Source: Lysobacteraceae bacterium | GTDB lineage: Bacteria; Pseudomonadota; Gammaproteobacteria; Xanthomonadales; Xanthomonadaceae | Reading direction: 5' to 3' | NCBI GenBank assembly: GCA_004297225.1 | Contig: SCUI01000013.1 | Span: 186,001 to 250,000, forward strand | DNA: 64,000 bases | Shown here: positions 43,277 through 50,646 of the stretch, in pieces | Layout of the letters: each line of letters begins with the position of its first letter | Numbering within the stretch: the stretch's first letter is position 1 | Position numbers and translations under genes: made by a program | Notes under the pieces: model-generated | Seen by the model: only the letters and a program-made list of their open reading frames with translations | Databases searched by the model: none | Told to the model about the DNA's origin: nothing

Positions 43277-45787
43277 TCAATTTTCCAGCTCGCGCAGCGT
43301 CACGTTCGGAGGCGCGTCCAGCACCTTGCGCGTCGCGAACAGGCCCGCCAGCAACGCCGCCGCCATGCCCAGCGCGGCGCCAGCCGCGGCCATGCCCCAA
43401 TCGGCGCTCCACGGCAGGTCGAACACCTCGGTGGCGAGTACCCCGGCGAGGATCGAGGCGGCGATCGCCGCGGTCAGCCCGGACAGCAGGCCGATCGCCG
43501 CGAACTCCGAGGCCTGCGCCATCCGTAACTGCCGGCGATGGCCGCCGAGCACGCGCATCACCGCGCCCTCCAGCAGGCGTTCGTCCTGGCTGGCGCTGAC
43601 CGCGGCCGTCAGCACCAGCAGGCCGGCGGCGAGCGAGAACCAGAACACCACCTCGACCACGGTCGAAACCTGGTCGGCGGTTTCGCGCACCTGGTCGAGC
43701 ACCGCGCCGACGTCGATCACGGTGAGGTTGGGGAACGCGCGCACGAGCTCGCCGGTGAAGCGGGTGTCGCCCTCGGGTACCGTGACCGCGGTGATGTGGC
43801 TCGCCGGATAACCTTCCAGCGATCCCGGCGACGCGATCACGAAGAAATTCGGGCGGAAGCTTTCCCACTCGACCGTGCGCAGGCTGGTGATGGTGGCTTC
43901 GAAGCGCTGCCCGGCGATGTCGAACGCGACCTCGTCGCCGAGCTTCCAGCCCAGCGTGGCCGCGAATTCCTGCTCCACCGACAGTTCCGGGGATCGCGGG
44001 ACGCGGTCGTTCCAGAACTCGCCGGCGACCACCTCGTTGTCGTCGCGCAGCGCGCTCGCCACCGAGAGGTTGAACTCGCGCTCGGCCAGGCGCTGCGCGC
44101 GCTGGCCTGCGGCCGCGTAATCCTCGCCGGTCACCGCCTTGCCGTTCACCGCGGACAGGCGCGCGCGGATCATCGGGAACAGGGTCGGCTCGCCGATGCC
44201 GGCGGCGGCCAGGTGCGCCCGCACCGCGGCGACCTGGTCGTCCTGGACGTTGATGATGAAGCGGTTCGGCGCGGTGTCCGACAGCGACAGTTGCCAACGG
44301 TCGAGCAGGTCCGTGCGCACGAAGGTGAGCAGCAGCAGTGCCATCAGCCCGAGGCCGAGCGCGGAAACCTGGGCGATGCTGGTCGCCGGCCGGCGGCTGA
44401 CATTGGCCAGGCCGTAGCGCAGGCTGCCGCGCAGCCGCGAGCGCAGGCGTCGCACCAGCAGGATCATCAGCCAGGCCAGCAGCGCCAGTGCGGCGAAGGT
44501 GGCCAGCAGGCCGGCCAGCAACGCGAGCGCGAGGGTCGCCGAACCGGCTTGCCACCACAGCAGCGCGGCAAGGCCGGCCAGTCCCACCAGTACCACCGCC
44601 CATGCGCTGGGCTCGGTCCGGTCGAGGTCGCGGCGCAGCACGCGCAAGGCCGGTACCCGCCGCAGCGCCAGCACCGGCGGCGCGCCGAACGCGAGCAGCA
44701 CCAGCAGGCCCACGCCAAGGCCCTGCAGCGCTGGCAGCAGGCTGGCGGCGGGGATGTCGATGCCGAGCCTACCCGCCAGCCACGCACCGATCGCCCATTG
44801 CAGGGCGTAGGCGATGGCCACGCCGAGGCCGCTGCCGATCAACGCCAGCAGCACCAGTTCGCCGACGTGCACGCCAACCAGGGTGCGCTGGGTGGCGCCG
44901 AGGCAGCGCATCACCGCGGTCCCGGAAAGATGCCGCTCGCTGTGCCGGCGCGCGGCCATCGCCACCGCGACCGCCGCGAGTACCACGGAGACCAGCGCGG
45001 CCAGGCCGAGGAAGCGACCAGCGCGGTCCAGCGCCGAGCGGATTTCCGGCCGCGCATCGCGCACGGTCTCCAGGCGCTGGCCGCGGCCGAGGTTGGCGCG
45101 CGCGGTGTCGGTGAACCGCTGCACCGCGTTGGCGTCGCCGGCGACGATCAGGCGATAACCGACGCGGCTGCCTTCCTGGACCAGCCCGGTGGCGGGCAGG
45201 TCGCCGAGGTTGATGTAGACCTTCGGCGCGACGTCGAAATAATCGAGCGCGGCGTCGGGTTCCTGCGCGACCAGCGCCACCAGCCGCAGCCGCGATTCGC
45301 CGATGCCCAGCGTGTCGCCGATGCGTGCGCCCAGGGTGTCGGCGCCGGCGCGGCTGAGCCAGGCGGTGCCTGGTTCCGGCACGCCGCTGGCCACGGATTC
45401 GGTGCCGTCGGCGCCGGCCAGCAGGAACTCGCCGCGCAGCGGATAGCGGCGGCCCAGTGCGTGCAACTCGCCCAGCTGCATCGGCGCATCGGCGCCGTCG
45501 CCGACCGCGACCATGGTGCCGAGCTCGATGGTCTCGGTGCTGCGCAGGCCGGGCGCATCGGCGGCGTCGCGGATCGCGCCGGTGATCGCCTCGTCCGCGC
45601 GCACCACCGCGTCGCCGCCAAGCAGCTGGTTCGCCTGCAGCGCCAGCGCGCGGTTGGCGCGATCGGTGATGAAGCCCACCGCGGTGATCGCCAGTACCGC
45701 CAGCACCAGCGCCGCGAGCAGGATGCGCACGTCGCCGGAACCGAGGTCGCGGCGCAGCTGCCGCCAGGCGAGCGCGATCGTGTTCAT
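43277..45787 (-). CDS. FtsX-like ABC permease (YbbP family)
   Basis: An 836-residue permease with ten hydrophobic segments in the FtsX/YbbP arrangement: one N-terminal helix, a large periplasmic domain, a central cluster (LGLAALVSVVLAAVAVAMAA and following), a second periplasmic domain and a final three-helix set. Together with the ATPase upstream (4-nt overlap ATGA) it matches E. coli YbbA-YbbP, encoded divergently from tesA there as here. The substrate of this system is not established; envelope lipid or lipoprotein handling is the family theme. Confidence 0.92.
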   Translation of the reverse strand: MNTIALAWRQLRRDLGSGDVRILLAALVLAVLAITAVGFITDRANRALALQANQLLGGDAVVRADEAITGAIRDAADAPGLRSTETIELGTMVAVGDGADAPMQLGELHALGRRYPLRGEFLLAGADGTESVASGVPEPGTAWLSRAGADTLGARIGDTLGIGESRLRLVALVAQEPDAALDYFDVAPKVYINLGDLPATGLVQEGSRVGYRLIVAGDANAVQRFTDTARANLGRGQRLETVRDARPEIRSALDRAGRFLGLAALVSVVLAAVAVAMAARRHSERHLSGTAVMRCLGATQRTLVGVHVGELVLLALIGSGLGVAIAYALQWAIGAWLAGRLGIDIPAASLLPALQGLGVGLLVLLAFGAPPVLALRRVPALRVLRRDLDRTEPSAWAVVLVGLAGLAALLWWQAGSATLALALLAGLLATFAALALLAWLMILLVRRLRSRLRGSLRYGLANVSRRPATSIAQVSALGLGLMALLLLTFVRTDLLDRWQLSLSDTAPNRFIINVQDDQVAAVRAHLAAAGIGEPTLFPMIRARLSAVNGKAVTGEDYAAAGQRAQRLAEREFNLSVASALRDDNEVVAGEFWNDRVPRSPELSVEQEFAATLGWKLGDEVAFDIAGQRFEATITSLRTVEWESFRPNFFVIASPGSLEGYPASHITAVTVPEGDTRFTGELVRAFPNLTVIDVGAVLDQVRETADQVSTVVEVVFWFSLAAGLLVLTAAVSASQDERLLEGAVMRVLGGHRRQLRMAQASEFAAIGLLSGLTAAIAASILAGVLATEVFDLPWSADWGMAAAGAALGMAAALLAGLFATRKVLDAPPNVTLRELEN

Positions 45788-46506
45788 GCCGCGCGCGATT
45801 CGTCGGCGACCAGGCGGCCGCTGTCCAGCCGCAGCAGCCGCGAGCAGCGCTCGGCGAGGTGTTCGTCGTGGGTCACCAGCACCAGGGTCGTGCCGGCATC
45901 CTTGTTCAATGCGAACAGCAGCTCGATGATCGCCTCGCCGGTATGCGTGTCGAGGTTGCCGGTGGGCTCGTCGGCGAACAACAGCGAGGGCCGGGTGACG
46001 AATGCACGGGCAAGCGCCACGCGCTGCTGCTCGCCGCCGGACAGCTGCCGCGGGTAATGGCCCAGTCTCCGTGCCAGGCCGACCTTGCCGAGGATCGCCC
46101 GCGCAGGGCCTTCGGCGTCGCGGTCGCCACGCAGCTCCAGCGGCAGCATCACGTTCTCCAGCGCCGTCAGCGACGGCAGCAGCTGGAAACTCTGGAACAC
46201 GAAACCGACCTTTTCGCCGCGCACGCGGGCGCGGCCGTCCTCGTCCAGCGTCGACAGCGGCGCACCGTCCAGCCGTACGCTGCCGTCGCTCGGCAGGTCC
46301 AGCCCCGCCATCAGCGACAGCAACGTGCTCTTGCCCGAGCCGGAGGCGCCGACGATGGCCACGGTTTCACCGTGCGCGACATCGAAGCCGACGTCCTCGA
46401 GGATCACCAGCTCGCCTTCCGGCAGCCGTACCCGCTTGCCCAGGTCCAGGACCCGCAACGCCGGCCCATGGCCGGCTTCAGCCTGCGCTCCGCTCCGATC
46501 CGTCAA
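45784..46506 (-). CDS. ABC transporter ATP-binding protein (YbbA family)
   Basis: A 240-residue MacB/LolD-type ATPase: Walker A GASGSGKST, Q-loop FVFQSFQLLP, signature LSGGEQQRVALARA, Walker B LLFADEPTGNLD, switch THD. The frame has no ATG; a TTG at 46506 preceded by GAGGAAG at a 7-nt spacing is the best start. It is coupled to the YbbP-like permease and divergent from tesA with a 30-nt gap, so the two promoters overlap the opposite coding starts. Confidence 0.92.
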   Translation of the reverse strand: MTDRSGAQAEAGHGPALRVLDLGKRVRLPEGELVILEDVGFDVAHGETVAIVGASGSGKSTLLSLMAGLDLPSDGSVRLDGAPLSTLDEDGRARVRGEKVGFVFQSFQLLPSLTALENVMLPLELRGDRDAEGPARAILGKVGLARRLGHYPRQLSGGEQQRVALARAFVTRPSLLFADEPTGNLDTHTGEAIIELLFALNKDAGTTLVLVTHDEHLAERCSRLLRLDSGRLVADESRAA

Positions 46507-46536
46507 GATGATGCTTCCTCTGAAGGTCCCAGGCCA

Positions 46537-47220
46537 ATGTCGATGCTCCAGACCACATATGCGGCAGCCAGCCGCCCGGCGCAATGGGCCAAAGGCTGGG
46601 CCGTGCTGCTGTTGTGCCTGGCCGTGCTGCTGCCGCAAGCCATGGCGGCGACGCCGGCCAGGACGGCTGCGCAACGGACGGTGCTGGTGTTCGGCGACTC
46701 GCTGTCGGCAGCGTACGGCATGGCCGCCTCGCAAGGCTGGGTGGCGCTGCTCGGCAAGCGCCTGGACGCGCGCAAGCCGGGCTGGAGCGTCGCCAACGCC
46801 AGCATCAGCGGCGAAACCACCGCCGGCGGCGTCTCGCGCATCGGCCAGGTGCTCGAGCGCGTGGAGCCGGACGTGGTGGTGATCGAGCTCGGCGCGAACG
46901 ATGGATTGCGCGGCCTGCCGCTGGCGCAAAGCCGGGCCAATCTCGTGCGCATGATCCGGGCCTCGAAACAGGCCGGGGCGGAAGTGTTGCTGGTCGGGAT
47001 GCGGATGCCGCCGAACCTCGGCCGCCGTTACACCGATGGATTCGCGGAGAACTATCGCGCCGTGGCCAAGGCCGAAGGCGTGGTCCTGCTGCCGTTCCTG
47101 CTCGAGCCGGTGGCCGCGGACCGCGACAATTTCCAGGCGGACAACCTGCACCCGACGGCCGCGGTGCAGCCGCAACTGCTCGACCATGTCTGGAGATCGC
47201 TGGAACCCCTGCTGGATTGA
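46537..47220 (+). CDS. tesA: TesA-type lysophospholipase/arylesterase (SGNH hydrolase)
   Basis: A 227-residue exported SGNH hydrolase. After a signal peptide (KGWAVLLLCLAVLLPQAMA) come block I FGDSLSAAYG (catalytic Ser), block II SGETTAGG, block III GANDGLRG and block V DNLHPTA (catalytic Asp-His). TesA is a broad-specificity periplasmic thioesterase, lysophospholipase and arylesterase. The divergent ybbA-ybbP arrangement is shared with E. coli and strengthens the assignment. Confidence 0.92.
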   Translation: MSMLQTTYAAASRPAQWAKGWAVLLLCLAVLLPQAMAATPARTAAQRTVLVFGDSLSAAYGMAASQGWVALLGKRLDARKPGWSVANASISGETTAGGVSRIGQVLERVEPDVVVIELGANDGLRGLPLAQSRANLVRMIRASKQAGAEVLLVGMRMPPNLGRRYTDGFAENYRAVAKAEGVVLLPFLLEPVAADRDNFQADNLHPTAAVQPQLLDHVWRSLEPLLD

Positions 47221-47230
47221 TCCAGGTCAC
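47217..47230. promoter_or_regulatory. FNR/Anr-like operator
   Basis: TTGATCCAGGTCAC fits TTGAT-N4-ATCAA-type boxes with a perfect left half and a partial right half (GTCAC). It spans the tesA stop and lies about 80 nt before the small acidic protein gene, far enough for a class II promoter in between. Regulation of the downstream pair by oxygen is a guess from this match. Confidence 0.35.
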
Positions 47231-47311
47231 GCAAGGCCGGGAAATCGCTGGAGCCTTGACGCGCACGGGGGTATGAAGGACGAACAGCCGCAAGTTGCGG
47301 CAGGAGGTCCC

Positions 47312-47479
47312 ATGAAACCCCAGCAACCCACGCCGGGCTTCGCGCCCAATCCGACCGAACGCAAGCGCTGGCCCGATCCCCCGCACGACGACGACGCCCT
47401 GGTCGACCTGGAAAGCGAGCAGAGCTTCCCCGCCAGCGATCCGCCGAGCTGGACGCTCGGATCGGCGAGGATCCAGTGA
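47312..47479 (+). CDS. Small acidic protein with SFPASDPPSW motif
   Basis: A 55-residue proline-rich acidic protein. I take the ATG at 47312 because AGGAGG lies 5 nt upstream; an in-frame ATG at 47273 lacks such a site. The C-terminal LESEQSFPASDPPSWT is a short conserved motif seen in many tiny proteobacterial proteins of unknown role. Its stop overlaps the GTG of the cysteine-synthase-like gene by 4 nt. Confidence 0.7.
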   Translation: MKPQQPTPGFAPNPTERKRWPDPPHDDDALVDLESEQSFPASDPPSWTLGSARIQ

Positions 47480-48432
47480 ACGGATCGCGTCCCGTCCGCT
47501 ACACCGGCATTTCCCGCGACATCCTCGATGCCATCGGCGACACGCCGCTGATCGAGATCGACGGCGTGTTCGCCAAGCTCGAATTCATGAACCCGTCCGG
47601 GTCGATCAAGGCGCGCATCGCCTGGTACATGATCGAGAAGGCCGAGCGCGAGGGCCTGCTCAAGCCGGGCGACACGATCGTCGAGGCGACCAGCGGCAAC
47701 ACCGGCAATGCCTTGTCCATGGTGGCGGCGGTGAAGGGATACCGGATGCTGGTGGTCATGCCGGAGGGCCTGTCCAACGAACGCGTGGCGATCTCGCGCG
47801 CGTACGGCGCGCAGGTGAAGTTCGTCGGCCACTTCCACGTCAACGCCGCGCTCGAGGAAGCGCGGCGGCTGGGCGGGGAGCCGGGCTATTTCGCGCCGCG
47901 GCAGTTCGATTCGGAATCGAACATCGAGGAGAACCGGGAGATCCTCGGGCCGGAGATCCTGGCGCAACTGGGCGACCGCGTGCCCGACGCGCTGGTGATG
48001 GGCGTGGGCACGGGCGGCACGCTGATCGGCGTGGGCCAGGCATTCCGCAAGGCCAACCCGAAGGTGCGGTTGTTCGCGATGGAACCCTCGGAATCGCAAA
48101 CCATCCTTTGCGGCGAGGTCAGCACGCACGAGATCGAGGGCATCTCCGACGGTTTCGTGCCGGGGATCTTCGCCCGCAACGCATCGCTGGTGGACGCGAC
48201 GCTGTCGGTGTCCAGCGAGGAGGCGGTGGTGGAAATGCGGCGGCTGGCGCGCAGGCACGGCCTGCTGTGCGGCCCGAGTTCGGGCGCGCACCTGGTCGCG
48301 GCGCGACGCGTGCGCGAGCAACATCCCGAATTGCGCACGGTGGTCACCCTGTTCTGCGACGAGGGCGAGAAGTACCTGCAGGAGCATTTCAGCCAGCCCG
48401 AGCCCGAGGTGGTCGCCGACTCGTTCCTGTAG
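47476..48432 (+). CDS. Cysteine synthase family PLP-dependent enzyme
   Basis: A 318-residue fold-type II PLP enzyme. The PLP lysine sits in PSGSIKARIA, the substrate loop is EATSGNTGNAL, and the phosphate loop is GVGTGGTLIGVG. It resembles O-acetylserine sulfhydrylase/cystathionine beta-synthase cores, but its N-terminus is shorter and lacks the C-terminal CBS domains. It may make cysteine or a related beta-substituted alanine. The GTG start overlaps the small acidic protein gene (GTGA), so the two are co-translated. Confidence 0.88.
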   Translation: MNGSRPVRYTGISRDILDAIGDTPLIEIDGVFAKLEFMNPSGSIKARIAWYMIEKAEREGLLKPGDTIVEATSGNTGNALSMVAAVKGYRMLVVMPEGLSNERVAISRAYGAQVKFVGHFHVNAALEEARRLGGEPGYFAPRQFDSESNIEENREILGPEILAQLGDRVPDALVMGVGTGGTLIGVGQAFRKANPKVRLFAMEPSESQTILCGEVSTHEIEGISDGFVPGIFARNASLVDATLSVSSEEAVVEMRRLARRHGLLCGPSSGAHLVAARRVREQHPELRTVVTLFCDEGEKYLQEHFSQPEPEVVADSFL

Positions 48433-48451
48433 AGCCGACCCATGGTCGGCT
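48429..48451. repeat. GTAG-headed palindromic repeat (SMAG-like)
   Basis: GTAG leads directly into the perfect stem AGCCGACC-cat-GGTCGGCT. It shares both arms with the copy at 43247. It sits exactly between two convergent genes, overlapping the stop codon of the cysteine-synthase-like gene and ending one base before the stop of the RES toxin gene. Confidence 0.85.
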
Positions 48452-49162
48452 TCAACCGAAGCGGAACTCGTGCCGTTGCGCGCCGCGCAACCACGTCGCC
48501 CGGTCCTGCCGCACCGTCAGCCACCAGGTCTGCGGCGCGCCCTTCGGCGACTTCGACGCGAAGCCCGCCGGCGTGAGCAGGGCGGTGCAGCCGCCGTGCG
48601 CCGGATCCCGCACCGATTCGTAGCGGATCGCCGCGATGCCGACATCGCGCGCGCGGCGCGCGAGTTCCTGCGTGTCGGTGTAACTGTCGCGCTCGGTCCA
48701 GCGCTTGCGGTCGCGCGACAGCGGCGGCGCGCGCAGGTCGACCACCGCTGTCGCCTTCAGCGCGACACGGAACGCGGTGTGCGCCACCGCGTCGATCCGC
48801 TGCAACGAGGGCGCGTCGCGGAGGAAGCGCCAGCGCCAGTAGCCGAGTTCGGCGCAGGCGGTGGGCAACTGGTCGGCACCGTAGAACACGCCGGGTTCGC
48901 CGGCGGCGCGGAAGCGCGAGCCGCGCGGCAGCGGCGGGTAGCGGAAGGGCGTCGCCAGCAGGTAGTGCAACGGCCGCGCGGCCTCGGGCAACGGCGGCTT
49001 GGCCTGCTCGACCAGGCGTTCCAGCAGCGCCTGTTCGCCGGCCGTGTCCACCAGTTTCATGGTCGCGGCGGCGTGCTGCGCCTCGACCATGCGCCAGGCC
49101 TCGCCCGCCCAGGGCGCGGCGCTAGCCGCGAGCGCGGTGGGCGTCCAGGTAATCGACGACAT
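48452..49162 (-). CDS. RES-domain toxin (NAD+-degrading)
   Basis: A 236-residue RES-family protein. The active-site pattern R...Y...E...S is visible in GSRFRAAGEP, VFYGADQ, TACAELGYWRW and the later YESVRDP. RES toxins deplete NAD+ and arrest growth. This one is longer than the usual ~150 residues, with a 70-residue N-terminal helical extension. It overlaps the antitoxin gene by 41 nt and follows it, the normal order for Xre-RES pairs. Confidence 0.87.
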   Translation of the reverse strand: MSSITWTPTALAASAAPWAGEAWRMVEAQHAAATMKLVDTAGEQALLERLVEQAKPPLPEAARPLHYLLATPFRYPPLPRGSRFRAAGEPGVFYGADQLPTACAELGYWRWRFLRDAPSLQRIDAVAHTAFRVALKATAVVDLRAPPLSRDRKRWTERDSYTDTQELARRARDVGIAAIRYESVRDPAHGGCTALLTPAGFASKSPKGAPQTWWLTVRQDRATWLRGAQRHEFRFG

Positions 49163-49514
49163 GGACGAGGCCCTGCGGCGTCACGATCAATTCGCGGGGC
49201 GCGCCATTGAGTCCCAGGTTGGGAGCGCGCAGCCAGTCGCGCGCGGCCTCGGCGTTGCCGACGATGGAGTCGAGGGAGCGGAACAGGCGCACCAGCAGCA
49301 GGCCCAGTTCGCCGGCCTTGCTGTCGGGGTCGAGTTGCAGCTTGCCCTGGCGCAGGCGGGTGACGCTGGCCGCGCTCAAGCCCAGCACCCGGGCCAGGCT
49401 GGCCTGCGACAGGTCCAGCAGGTCGGCGGCCCGCAGGACCGCCTTGGACAGGACGGCGGCGGGGTCCGCCGCGGGCGCGGGGTCCGGGATACGGTCGGTG
49501 CGGCGGGCGGGCAT
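49122..49514 (-). CDS. Xre/MbcA/ParS-type antitoxin (DUF2384)
   Basis: A 130-residue antitoxin. The middle has a helix-turn-helix (LLDLSQASLARVLGLSAASVTRLRQGKL); the C-terminal half has the DUF2384 pattern DSIVGNAEAARDWLRAPNLGLNGAPRELI. That domain blocks the RES active site in known pairs. I choose the ATG at 49514, 5 nt after AAAGGAG; an upstream ATG at 49529 lies inside the palindromic operator and has no ribosome site. Confidence 0.9.
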   Translation of the reverse strand: MPARRTDRIPDPAPAADPAAVLSKAVLRAADLLDLSQASLARVLGLSAASVTRLRQGKLQLDPDSKAGELGLLLVRLFRSLDSIVGNAEAARDWLRAPNLGLNGAPRELIVTPQGLVHVVDYLDAHRARG

Positions 49515-49520
49515 GGCGTC

Positions 49521-49538
49521 TCCTTTCACATGAAAGGA
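49521..49538. promoter_or_regulatory. Palindromic operator of the Xre-RES module
   Basis: A perfect 8-bp inverted repeat, TCCTTTCA-ca-TGAAAGGA, lies at the antitoxin start and includes its ribosome binding site. Xre antitoxins repress their own operon by binding such palindromes; here binding could block both promoter and translation start. Confidence 0.65.
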
Positions 49539-49607
49539 TAGACCTTCAATATTCCATGGGCAAGCACCCGGCCGCGGCGGCGGCCCGGATCGCGCCCAGC
49601 TGCGCTG

Positions 49608-49874
49608 CTACAGGTTCCTGTCGGGGATGCCACCGATTTCGTCGCTGCGCACGTCGTCGCTGAAGGTGCGCCGGCCCTGGGCGCGGTCGCCGATCGCGTC
49701 GTCGAGTTCCGGGTCGAGCAGGTCGGCCTGGTCGTCCAGGCCGATGTTGTCCATGGCCGCGATCGAGCGTGGATCGCGCAGCGGCGGACCGCCGCGGCCA
49801 GGCACGTCGGTGCCGTCGTCGATGCGCTTCTCGTCGCGTGGTGCGTCGGGTCGGGTCGGGTTGGATTTGGCCAT
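49608..49874 (-). CDS. Small acidic protein of unknown function
   Basis: An 88-residue hydrophilic protein with no hydrophobic core segment: basic start (AKSNPTRPDAPRDEK), glycine/proline centre and aspartate-rich end (GLDDQADLLDPELDDAIGD). It looks intrinsically disordered. The ATG at 49874 has AGGAG upstream. No family recognised; similar small acidic proteins occur in xanthomonads. Confidence 0.6.
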   Translation of the reverse strand: MAKSNPTRPDAPRDEKRIDDGTDVPGRGGPPLRDPRSIAAMDNIGLDDQADLLDPELDDAIGDRAQGRRTFSDDVRSDEIGGIPDRNL

Positions 49875-49952
49875 CACGGTGCTCCTCGTCTGCACCGGCA
49901 TGCTGGACCCATGGCCGTTACGGCGGTGAAAACGCCCCGCTATCATCGCGGC

Positions 49953-50633
49953 ATGCCGACCGAAGCCCTCGACAATCCCTTCTGGTCGTCGCTGCGCACA
50001 CGCCATCGCGACATCGCGCTGTTCGCGGACGACGTGGCGCGATATCCCGCGGACTTCGCCCCGTTCCTGGGCGTGGCGCACGCGCATGCACGGGTGGACG
50101 ACGCACTGGCGGCGCTGGTCGCGCCCGGCGAAAGCGTGTACCTGCTCGGCGTGTTGCCGGCAGTGCCGCGGGGCTGGCGCTGCGAGGCCTTCCGGCCGCT
50201 GGCGCAGATGACCTGCCCGCGGCCGCTGCAGGTGGCCGACGGCCCGGCGATCGTGCCGCTGGGTCCGCGGCATCGCGTGGATGCGATGGCGCTGACCTCG
50301 CTCGTGTACCCGCACTACTTCCGCGAGCGCACGATGGAACTGGGGCGCTATTTCGGCATCTACCGCGGCAGGCAGCTGGCGGCGATGATCGGCGAGCGCC
50401 TGGGCACCACGGACACGCGCGAGATGAGCGCGATCTGCACCCATCCCTCGTTCACCGGCCTGGGTTACGCGCGGCGGCTGACGGCGATGCTGGGCAACGA
50501 CAACCTGGAAAGCGGCCGCCTGCCGTTCCTGCACGTGAGCCGCGACAACGTGCGCGCGCTGCAGCTGTACGAGGCGATGGGCTACGAACACCGGGCCGAC
50601 ATCGGGTTCTGGTCGCTGACGCGGCCGGACTGA
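49953..50633 (+). CDS. GNAT family N-acetyltransferase
   Basis: A 226-residue GNAT protein. The acetyl-CoA loop reads THPSFTGLGYARRL (Q/RxxGxG/A type) near residue 170, followed by FLHVSRDNVRALQLYEAMGY, the C-terminal motif B. The N-terminal 100 residues form a less conserved first half, as in GCN5-related FR47-like enzymes. The start is the ATG at 49953. Substrate unknown. Confidence 0.88.
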   Translation: MPTEALDNPFWSSLRTRHRDIALFADDVARYPADFAPFLGVAHAHARVDDALAALVAPGESVYLLGVLPAVPRGWRCEAFRPLAQMTCPRPLQVADGPAIVPLGPRHRVDAMALTSLVYPHYFRERTMELGRYFGIYRGRQLAAMIGERLGTTDTREMSAICTHPSFTGLGYARRLTAMLGNDNLESGRLPFLHVSRDNVRALQLYEAMGYEHRADIGFWSLTRPD

Positions 50634-50646
50634 CCCCGACGGGAAG

